Shown: in pieces, positions 45,307-52,689 of the stretch | Layout: each line of letters opens with the position of its first letter | Numbering within the stretch: the first letter of the stretch is position 1 | Origin: an uncultured Saprospiraceae bacterium | GTDB taxonomy: Bacteria; Bacteroidota; Bacteroidia; Chitinophagales; Saprospiraceae | Length of the DNA: 55,386 nucleotides | NCBI GenBank assembly: GCA_937921775.1 | Contig: CAKZUK010000116.1 | Span: forward strand, 1-55,386 | Reading direction: 5' to 3' | The notes under the pieces: generated by a model | Told to the model about the DNA's origin: nothing | Databases searched by the model: none | Seen by the model: the letters and a program-made list of their open reading frames with translations, nothing else | Position numbers and translations under genes: made by a program

Positions 45307-45339
45307 TTGACAAAGAAAAGCTTTTTTTGTCAAATGGAT
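45301..45339 (-). promoter_or_regulatory. Inverted repeat enclosing the DMT transporter start codon
   Basis: ATCCATTTGACAAA (45301-45314) and TTTGTCAAATGGAT (45326-45339) are exact reverse complements; with one bulged base pairing continues through AAAAGC/GCTTTT, to about 20 pairs. The ATG (minus strand, 45306-45304) lies in the 3' arm as CAAATGGAT. In the mRNA the start codon would be buried in a stable stem unless it is melted. Confidence 0.6.
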
Positions 45340-45443
45340 TAATAGAGTCCTTCGTAGTTTATATGCGTAAAGGGTTACAAAAAAAATATAGGCTTAGTTT
45401 CCAAAAGATTAAATCATCTCGCATTGAAACGGCCATTGCACTG

Positions 45444-46319
45444 CTATTTACTCAAGTCATAAAAAACTCCAACCGAGTAAGAAGGCTTCGCCGCTATAAT
45501 CTCACCCCTAAAAGCAGAAGCATAACCTGCAGAAAATCCAACCCGTTTTGTTACGTAATAAGCTACTTCAATTCCATAACTCAGATACTCTGTATTATTA
45601 GCAAAAATACTGGTACTGGTAACGTCCGCTGCTGTGTCTCCGTTTTTCAAAGACTCTACTCCGGTTAATCGAGCAATCAACCAAAGCTTATTACTGATAA
45701 GGCCAAGGCCACCTTCTAGCCCAAAACGAATCTCATCAGAAAACCCCTTGTTGCGATTGTTGAAACCAAGCTGACTACTGACAAAGCCTTTTACCTTGTT
45801 TCCTATTGCAATTGCTGTACCTGCATCAAATTGCAATAGTTGATTGAATTCACCATCACCAGTTTGTAAATTATTTTGAGTCCCTCCTTCATCTTTTCCT
45901 AGCGGTAAACCAAGTGTTAGCGTTGCTGCAAGAGGAACCTTACTACCTGGTTTGTTTAAAGCATATTTTAGACTAAGGTCTGTATCGCCAATTGAATTCA
46001 GCGCTTCACCTGGGATCAAGGTTTCGCCTGTCGTAGCAGATATAACATTGTTCATTGTATTTCTACTCAAAAAAGGGAAGTAAATGACTCCCGTCAAACG
46101 GTTCGTAAAACCATATTCTGCATACAAGCTCGTGTTGTAAATGCCAGAGGTAACGTTAGGGTCAATTTTGCCCACATCTGTATAGTGTTGATCAAAAACG
46201 ATCCACCATTGAGACAGTTTAAAATATCCATTGCCTTTTTTCTGAGGCCATGGTCCACCTGCAAAACTAAAGGTGCTAGCCAAAAATATAAAAATGAAAA
46301 TGATTGTTATTCGTTGCAT
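45444..46319 (-). CDS. Outer-membrane beta-barrel protein (MetA-pathway phenol transporter-like)
   Basis: 291 residues. A signal peptide ends at STFSFA, followed by GGPWPQKKGNGYFKLSQWW. Alternating amphipathic strands run to the end (SAGYASAFRGE, SVGVFYDLSK), and the IGDTDLSLKYAL segment is typical of the barrel superfamily annotated as transporter or MetA-pathway phenol-degradation-like. The pattern GPW-x-x-KKGxGYxKLS is common in a Bacteroidota barrel group. The DM13 lipoprotein ends 45 bases upstream on the same strand, so the two are probably co-transcribed. Function unknown. Confidence 0.7.
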   Translation of the reverse strand: MQRITIIFIFIFLASTFSFAGGPWPQKKGNGYFKLSQWWIVFDQHYTDVGKIDPNVTSGIYNTSLYAEYGFTNRLTGVIYFPFLSRNTMNNVISATTGETLIPGEALNSIGDTDLSLKYALNKPGSKVPLAATLTLGLPLGKDEGGTQNNLQTGDGEFNQLLQFDAGTAIAIGNKVKGFVSSQLGFNNRNKGFSDEIRFGLEGGLGLISNKLWLIARLTGVESLKNGDTAADVTSTSIFANNTEYLSYGIEVAYYVTKRVGFSAGYASAFRGEIIAAKPSYSVGVFYDLSK

Positions 46320-46363
46320 GATTTTTTGATTTGTGTTGAAGCTGAAACTACCATTGAAAATAG

Positions 46364-47068
46364 CTACTCTATTTCTCCATCTCCAACCTTTACATTAAAA
46401 GGTTTACAAAAATATAGAACATGACTATAGTCAAATAGACCCATGGCTCCTAGATTGTAAGTGTGCGCTCCTGAAAAAGTAGAAACCGCAGCTATTTCAA
46501 ATGCATTAGAAGAAGTGTTGGGATTGTTTGTCAGGTAGATGAATAGTCCGGGTAGGGCAGTAGAGGCTTCGTAATTATCAGCAAAACTTAAAATGAGGTC
46601 GCCATCATCATTTACCGCTAAGGTGAAGTCACCTTCTAATTGATAAGAACTAGTGGTGGTAACGGTGCCACTACGCTCCATCATCATTTCAGGAATTGTG
46701 GTAGTATCACGGACGTAAATTTTTTGTAAAGTAGAAACAATGTTTGACCCATTGTCATAATTAATACTGATATCAGTAGTGCCAATTGTGATCGGTTGTA
46801 GCAAACCATTTTGGTCGATGGTAGCCACAGTGTTATCAGAGTTAGTCCATTCTGGGTTTACCGTTTCTTCCTGTCCAACATTGTTGAGATACATAAACTC
46901 AAATTGATAAGAGGAATTAAGTCCTAGGCTGTCAATCGGGTTCGTAATTCGAATAACTGGGTCTACTTCATCCATGATTACATCGTCACCAATGCAACTT
47001 TGGAATAGAAGAATTGCGAGTAGTAAAATGGAACTTAATGTTTTTATATTGCTATTTAAGGCTTTCAT
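46364..47068 (-). CDS. Lipoprotein with BIG2-like and DM13-like domains
   Basis: 234 residues from the ATG at 47068 (MKALNSNIKT); an in-frame ATG at 47125 is rejected because it precedes the leader by 19 residues. Lipobox LLFQSC (Cys25). Residues about 35-115 are a bacterial Ig-like (BIG2) fold, with NSDNTVATIDQNGLLQPITI. The C-terminal 100 residues fit the DM13 pattern: GDFTLAVNDDGDLILSFADN, then LPGLFIYLTNNP and a late Cys in HVLYFCKPFNVKVGDGEIE. DM13 domains are proposed electron-transfer modules using that Cys. The redox role is a family hypothesis; the domain call is from pattern. Confidence 0.65.
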   Translation of the reverse strand: MKALNSNIKTLSSILLLAILLFQSCIGDDVIMDEVDPVIRITNPIDSLGLNSSYQFEFMYLNNVGQEETVNPEWTNSDNTVATIDQNGLLQPITIGTTDISINYDNGSNIVSTLQKIYVRDTTTIPEMMMERSGTVTTTSSYQLEGDFTLAVNDDGDLILSFADNYEASTALPGLFIYLTNNPNTSSNAFEIAAVSTFSGAHTYNLGAMGLFDYSHVLYFCKPFNVKVGDGEIE

Positions 47069-47214
47069 ATTATTGTGGCATTTGTATAATGCAAAGATGA
47101 GGAAGTTAAAGCAAGAAGTTATCACAGATTTATATACAATATGTAACGGAATGAAATAGTGATGGTTTTGGTCTAGAATTAGAATTCTTATTTGGAATGT
47201 TGGCTAATTAACAA

Positions 47215-47251
47215 AAAGTCCGAACGCTGACATCTTGAGCGTTCGGACTTT
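47215..47251 (-). terminator. Rho-independent terminator of the cyclase-SdiA-like operon
   Basis: Perfect 14-bp stem AAAGTCCGAACGCT (47215-47228) with AGCGTTCGGACTTT (47238-47251) and a 9-base loop; on the minus strand TTTTTGTT follows. It lies 52 bases past the stop codon of the 47303-48292 gene. Confidence 0.85.
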
Positions 47252-47302
47252 CTGAGATTTGAATTAAAGCAGATCCCTATATAATAAAAGCTTATTACAG
47301 TT

Positions 47303-48292
47303 TTAGTTGCTTGCTTTAGTTTGATAACTAAAGCGAGAAATGCTTCCCTTTCCACTTTTACCTTCATTGGCAATGTAAAGTGTACCATCTTTGTCAAAAG
47401 TCATTCCTTCAGGTTGTGGATGAATTTTTTTGTCTAACTTTTCTAAATGCAAAATCTTGCCAGCCTCATTAAAAATCATCAAGATTTTCTTGACAGAAGA
47501 AGTCATGTAGATGTTTCCAGTAATAGGGTGAATGGCAATAGCAGAAGGACTAAAGATCATAGCTTCAGCATTCGGTGCAAAGTAACCACAAAGTTTTTCA
47601 TGATAAGGAGAGGTGGTACAATGTTTTAAGTATTCTTGAATGGCGTCCAAGCTAATCGTGTAGATTGGATCCATAGCCATGGAATTGCTGGCAAGGTCAA
47701 AACTGTAGACTACTTTTTTGAATTTAGATTTTTCTAGCGATTCACCGGTAGCAGGTAGACCTTTACAAGCGATGAGTAGTCGATTTCTTGTGGCGTCATA
47801 GCAAAGTCCTTCGACGTCATTAGCTTTTGACAAAAAGAATTTGTGTTTTTGAACGAAGGGAGGGGTATTGTCTAGGTCTTTTATTTCGTAAATAGTTCCA
47901 GTACTTTTGGCTACGTAAACCTTTTCGCCAATAATTTCAACACTTTCGTAATCACCGTTTTTGTAAAAAGGAATTTCTTTTACTACCTCACCTGTGTTTT
48001 TGTTGATGTAAAACAAAACACCTTCTTCATCCTGATTGGCACAAATCAAAGAATCTTGGGGGGCACTTAGTCCAGATATTTCTTTTAGACGTTCAGGGAG
48101 TTCAAACCGTTGATCTGGTTTGCCAATCATATAAGGTAGTTCAAAGCCGTGATGATGTTGTGCTACAGGTCTAACGGTTGTATCTATTGGCTGCTCTGTT
48201 GTAGGGAATTTAGTAGGTTCTGTTTTTGCAAGCCCCTTACCACAACTGTAGATATTCAGAATGGCAATGGAAATAAGAAGGAAAAGCTTCAT
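47303..48292 (-). CDS. SdiA-regulated family lipoprotein (NHL/propeller-like)
   Basis: 329 residues. The leader ends with the lipobox IYSC, followed by GKGLAK. From about residue 65 it follows the SdiA-regulated family (YjiK-like): LPERLKEISGLSA, IPFYKNGDYESVEIIGEKVY, DVEGLCYDATRNRLLIACKG, IAIHPITGNIYMTSS and PQPEGMTFDKDGTLYIANEG. This is a six-bladed propeller fold in the periplasm or at the outer membrane; its biochemical role is unknown. Its ATG overlaps the stop of the cyclase gene (ATGA, 48292-48289), so the two are translationally coupled. A terminator follows at 47215-47251. Confidence 0.8.
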   Translation of the reverse strand: MKLFLLISIAILNIYSCGKGLAKTEPTKFPTTEQPIDTTVRPVAQHHHGFELPYMIGKPDQRFELPERLKEISGLSAPQDSLICANQDEEGVLFYINKNTGEVVKEIPFYKNGDYESVEIIGEKVYVAKSTGTIYEIKDLDNTPPFVQKHKFFLSKANDVEGLCYDATRNRLLIACKGLPATGESLEKSKFKKVVYSFDLASNSMAMDPIYTISLDAIQEYLKHCTTSPYHEKLCGYFAPNAEAMIFSPSAIAIHPITGNIYMTSSVKKILMIFNEAGKILHLEKLDKKIHPQPEGMTFDKDGTLYIANEGKSGKGSISRFSYQTKASN

Positions 48293-51200
48293 ACCTGGGA
48301 TTTTAATTCGTCGATACGTAATTTGAAAATGTACTTTGGAATTTTGAGGTATAATTCCTGATATATGTTTAACGCCATTAAACGGTGCTTATTATTTGAA
48401 GTTACCATTTTGGACAACTCATAATGTAAGCTAGCCTGAACCTCTTTATCGTGAGGCTCGTTAAGTAAGTCCGTTAAAATATTTTCAGCAGTTTCTTTAT
48501 CACCTTCCATCCAGGTAATCTTAACCGCTAAAATTTTTCCGCGCATTTCCAATTCAACGTTGTTGAGATGGTTGGCAATATCGAGAAGTTCAGCTGCTTG
48601 GTCCTTCGCTTTTTGAGGTTGATTCATCTCAACGTACACTTCTCCTTGCTCTGCCAGGCTCATACCAAGAACGAGTAGGTTTTCAATATTTCTTGAAACA
48701 TCAATGGCTCGTTGATAGTAGATAACAGACCTTTCGTAGTCCTCCCGGAAAAAATAGATATCTCCAAGGGTATTGACTGCCTTGGCTATCCCTTTTTGGT
48801 AACCTAGTTCTTCACAAAGCTCCAGATTTTTTTCAATGTATTGAATAGCGATATCGAATTCGCCTTCTATACTTCTAAGCTCACCAATCAAGCCTAGGGC
48901 AATCGCAGTACCTTGCTTGTCTCCAAGTTCTTCGCAAAGCTTCAAATCTTCTATGAAATTTTGGAGCGCAAGTTCGTAGTTTCCTTTATGTTGATAGATA
49001 GAACCGATACATCCGGTAGCAATCGCCTTTAATAATTTATTGCCTAGTTCTTCACTAATACTCAATCCTTCTTTAAAGTGTTTTAAGGCATCGTCGAAAT
49101 CCCCTTTTTCCTGGTAGACGATTCCTAGGTTGGTATGCAAGGTTGCCATGCCCTGCTTGTCATTTGCATTTTGACATTTACTTAAGGCAGAGAGTTGTTG
49201 TTTGACGCCATCGGCATAGTCACCCAAATTCATATGGGTAAGGCCGAGGTTAGCAACAATCTGCGCAAAGCTGGAAGTGTGTGGTACCTTATTGCTGATT
49301 TCAATACTTCTAGTGAAATAAGATTTAGCTTCCTCGTAGTTACCTTGTCGGAAATACAAATTTCCTAAATCTCCAAGTAGTTTGAAGTTCCCTAAATCGT
49401 CGTCAAGTTTTTCGAAATACTCAGCTGATTTTTCCAGATGTTTTTTAGCGGTTTCGTAGTCGCCTTTTAATATGAGTAAACGGCCAAGGTCATTATTTGC
49501 TCTTCCGAGTAATAATGGGTCTTTAGTTATTGTAGCAGTTTTGTATGCCTTTAGGTAGATGGTTTCACAAGTGTCCCATTCTCCAATTAGCTCGAGTACA
49601 GATCCCTCTTTTAATAGTGTTTTTGTGAGGTTGACAGTATCTCCTTTTGTTTCTAATTTTTCTGTCAACTTTTCGTAAAACTCGATGGCTTGTCGATTCT
49701 GATAATTGTTTTTTGCAAAATCAGCAGCTTTTTCTAGGTATTCAGTAGTTTTATCGATTACTTCTGCCTGGCCAAAATGGAAAGCCAAATCCACATACTT
49801 TTCTTCTATATTTTGTGGGTATAATTTTTCAATGGCAGTTCCAATCAGTAAATGTAGCTTTCGCAAACGAGTTCGCAATTGCATATCATAAACTGTTTCT
49901 CGTAAAAGGGAATGCTTAAACATATATCGCAACTCATTGACAGCTTGCCAGATTTGGCCACGTTCTGCTGTCTTAACCTGTTCCTTTAAAACGGAAATGG
50001 TATTTCCATTTTTGTTAACAAATTCAGCATTCTGTTTCATCACTTCTGTCAGTACCGGAATCTCAAATTCACGACCAATAACTGCGGCAGCTTTTACGGT
50101 TTCCTTGACCAAAGTAGAAAGTCTGTCAATACGTGCCATTAGAATCGCATTGATAGAACCAGATAGTTTAATACTCGAATCTTTAATGTTCCATAAGCCC
50201 TCTTCCAATTTCAATAAATCAGTTTCGCTAAAGTAAGCTAATATTTGTTCGAGATAAAAAGGGTTTCCGTTAGATGCTTTTGCTAATAAGGCTTCAAAGT
50301 CTGGATGAATTTTACCTTGCAATTTTGCTTCAGCAAATGATTTAAGTGCTTTAGGTTGTAAAATATATAAGTCGACTTCAGAAGTAAGTATCTGATTTTT
50401 TTCAAGTGTTTCTTGTGTGAAAATTACGGGCTTGGTGCCATCGTCTTTGTATCTTGAAGTAATCAGAATGAAAACTGGATAGTATTTGAGTTTTGAAATC
50501 AGTCCATTTAAAAACTCGATAGAACTATTATCAAACCAATGTCCGTCTTCTAATTCAAGAACAAGTGGTCTGATTAATGAGCCAGCAATAAAGAAGTTTT
50601 CAAAAGCGGTCAGTGTATTTTGAAAGCGGCCTTTTGCATCTAGTTTCTCCCATAGCGAGTCAGTGTATAAAATACCGATTTGTGCCGCAAGTATAGATTT
50701 GATTCGTTTTAGTTCTTTTATTATTTGCGCGGACTCAGGATGTTCTGGTACGTCAGACTCCTTGACTAGCTGGTCAAATTTTTGCTCAAACTGTGCTTTG
50801 TTTTGCTCGTAATTATTTTCAGGAGACTGTTTGAAAAAAGCTTTTAGATGAGCGATGAATGGATTGAAGGGTTTTTTCAAAATTTGATCCGCTGGACAAG
50901 TGTACCAGTTAATGTCCTTACGAGAAAGGAGCGCGTTCCTAAGTTCATAAGTCAAACGACTTTTACCGATACCTGCTTCTCCATATACTCGAACAATACC
51001 TGCAAATGTTTCGTTGAGAATTGGAGCGGCAGCAGACTTGAGTTGAGCGAGTTCAAGGTTTCGACCAATCATTTCACCACTGTAAGAGGGACTATCATCA
51101 AGATTGCGGCCAAGTAGTTGATGTGTTGAAATGAGATCGTCTATTCCCTTATATTTTTTGTCACCCAGATAAGCAAATTTGAATCCGGCGTATTTTTGTA

Positions 51201-52320
51201 ATTCGTCGTCTACTAATACTTCGCCCCAATTGGCTTTTATCATTAAACGGGCAGCGAGATTGACACGGTTTCCTACTGCAGCGTATTGGCAACGTTCTTC
51301 ACCACCAACGATACCGGTATAAGCTAATCCAGAAGCGATACCAGCTCTAAGCTTTAATCCTTTTTCTTCCAGTTGCAGGACCTGTTCTTTTACTGCAAAA
51401 ATAAATTCAAGCGCGCGTTCCACATTGTTTTCAAAAGAAACAGGTGCACCAAAGAAGGCAAGCATTACACCACCTTTATCACCAAAGTCAATTTCTTTAA
51501 AGTAACCAGAGAAACGATTGATTTCATCCAATACGATAGTGGTAAATTCATTGAGTAAGTCGTGATTTTCCACACCAGTAAAAGAAATAAAAACAGAGAT
51601 CACACTTCTAAATTCACCACTCTGGTTGTATTCTCTGACCGATTTTGGTAAAAAGAGTTTGGCAACGCTTTTCTTAAGTGGTTCAAACTTGGTTGTAATC
51701 TTTATTGAACGGTTACTCTGAATGTCTTTAGATAATTTGTAAAAACCATCTTCCAAAGTTTCAACTTCTAATCCGATGTCATTTAGGGTCTGAACCATAT
51801 GTTGGTCCAAAATAATATCTTTGTCAACAGCGCGATGTTCACTTTCTGCACTGTTGTCAATTGCGGCGCCACGGAAATAAAATTGCTTGTATTTATTTCC
51901 AATAATTCCCCATTCTACATCTCCATAGGAAAGTCCTATTTTAATACCGATAGAAAAATCTCCAAATTGTTTTTGCTTAAAGCCTTCTTTTGAGAAAAGG
52001 TCGCGAATATCTTGAGCTGTCTGCAAAAAAGAGGGGGCATCGATAGAATCTTTTTCCAAAGGGAATATAGCAGTAAACGCATCCCCCGCAAAGTAAGGAA
52101 TCATTCCTCCTCGTTTATACACTAGAGCAACCATTGGAGCAAAAATGTCATTGAGAATAATAGAAAGCTGCTCTGCACCTTCGTTCCCTCGTTTCATCAG
52201 GGTTTCAGTCAGTGGTGTAAATCCCGATAGGTCAATAAACATAGCATAGGCCTGAAAATTACCTTGATCAAGGTTTTTCATGCTTTGTTCCTGTATAAAT
52301 GGAGGGATAAGGTTTTTCAC
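48289..52320 (-). CDS. Soluble-adenylyl-cyclase-like protein: tandem class III cyclase domains, NTPase, TPRs
   Basis: 1343 residues, cytoplasmic, no membrane segment. GTG start at 52320; an ATG at 52281 is in frame, but the longer start keeps PPFIQEQ, usual before this domain. Domain 1 (about 20-195) has both metal Asp (FIDLSGFT D30; YFAGDAF D80) but Asp155 and Glu159 where Asn and Arg should be. Domain 2 (about 235-400) lacks the first Asp (VFISFTG, Ser246) but has Lys282 and the Asn/Arg pair (VGNRVNLAAR, N354, R358). So one active site is expected at the interface, as in ADCY10. Then an AAA/STAND NTPase (GEAGIGKS 447-454, LELEDGHW) and about ten TPRs (870-1300). Makes cAMP if active. Confidence 0.88.
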   Translation of the reverse strand: MKNLIPPFIQEQSMKNLDQGNFQAYAMFIDLSGFTPLTETLMKRGNEGAEQLSIILNDIFAPMVALVYKRGGMIPYFAGDAFTAIFPLEKDSIDAPSFLQTAQDIRDLFSKEGFKQKQFGDFSIGIKIGLSYGDVEWGIIGNKYKQFYFRGAAIDNSAESEHRAVDKDIILDQHMVQTLNDIGLEVETLEDGFYKLSKDIQSNRSIKITTKFEPLKKSVAKLFLPKSVREYNQSGEFRSVISVFISFTGVENHDLLNEFTTIVLDEINRFSGYFKEIDFGDKGGVMLAFFGAPVSFENNVERALEFIFAVKEQVLQLEEKGLKLRAGIASGLAYTGIVGGEERCQYAAVGNRVNLAARLMIKANWGEVLVDDELQKYAGFKFAYLGDKKYKGIDDLISTHQLLGRNLDDSPSYSGEMIGRNLELAQLKSAAAPILNETFAGIVRVYGEAGIGKSRLTYELRNALLSRKDINWYTCPADQILKKPFNPFIAHLKAFFKQSPENNYEQNKAQFEQKFDQLVKESDVPEHPESAQIIKELKRIKSILAAQIGILYTDSLWEKLDAKGRFQNTLTAFENFFIAGSLIRPLVLELEDGHWFDNSSIEFLNGLISKLKYYPVFILITSRYKDDGTKPVIFTQETLEKNQILTSEVDLYILQPKALKSFAEAKLQGKIHPDFEALLAKASNGNPFYLEQILAYFSETDLLKLEEGLWNIKDSSIKLSGSINAILMARIDRLSTLVKETVKAAAVIGREFEIPVLTEVMKQNAEFVNKNGNTISVLKEQVKTAERGQIWQAVNELRYMFKHSLLRETVYDMQLRTRLRKLHLLIGTAIEKLYPQNIEEKYVDLAFHFGQAEVIDKTTEYLEKAADFAKNNYQNRQAIEFYEKLTEKLETKGDTVNLTKTLLKEGSVLELIGEWDTCETIYLKAYKTATITKDPLLLGRANNDLGRLLILKGDYETAKKHLEKSAEYFEKLDDDLGNFKLLGDLGNLYFRQGNYEEAKSYFTRSIEISNKVPHTSSFAQIVANLGLTHMNLGDYADGVKQQLSALSKCQNANDKQGMATLHTNLGIVYQEKGDFDDALKHFKEGLSISEELGNKLLKAIATGCIGSIYQHKGNYELALQNFIEDLKLCEELGDKQGTAIALGLIGELRSIEGEFDIAIQYIEKNLELCEELGYQKGIAKAVNTLGDIYFFREDYERSVIYYQRAIDVSRNIENLLVLGMSLAEQGEVYVEMNQPQKAKDQAAELLDIANHLNNVELEMRGKILAVKITWMEGDKETAENILTDLLNEPHDKEVQASLHYELSKMVTSNNKHRLMALNIYQELYLKIPKYIFKLRIDELKSQV

Positions 52321-52689
52321 TGTTTGTATAATCCGGTTTTTTCTGTAAAAATCAAAGTTACTGAATTAAGGCACTTATAGGTCGTTAAGCGGTCAAGAAT
52401 TTTAGAACCAAACCCTAACTTTAAGCGTATATTAAAATTTAAGTATGATTTGAATGGAATTAAGCAGTAAATCGTTTGAATTTAGCCATGAGATTTTAAA
52501 TAACTTCTACCTTTGGCCAGACTTTTTGCCTACTTTTGTAGCAGATTCCTATCTGTTTTTAATACGAAAGAGAGGATATGGTCAACTCCTTGCTTATTCA
52601 AGCATGATTTATACAAAAACCAAAATTTATCAACTGTACTTTAGTAAGCCACAATATTAATCAATAGTAGTGTTTTATAATTGTGAATA
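52321..52689. other. Divergent intergenic region
   Basis: AT-rich. On the minus strand TAACTTTG (52360-52353) matches the -7 consensus, 33 bases before the cyclase GTG, without a well-placed -33 box. A 68-codon open frame (52454-52660) shows no leader, motif or spacing that supports it as a gene. TACTTTAG at 52636-52643 is a near match to a -7 box for the rightward gene. Confidence 0.35.

Noticed and set aside
45327..45668. 113-codon frame antisense to the outer-membrane barrel gene
   Set aside because: Basic, Cys/Ser-rich shadow sequence over the C-terminus of a barrel with clear strand pattern.
52454..52660. 68-codon open frame in the cyclase/DUF5916 intergenic region
   Set aside because: It has no leader, domain or good spacing, the composition is that of AT-rich intergenic DNA, and it overlaps the region where two divergent promoters should lie.
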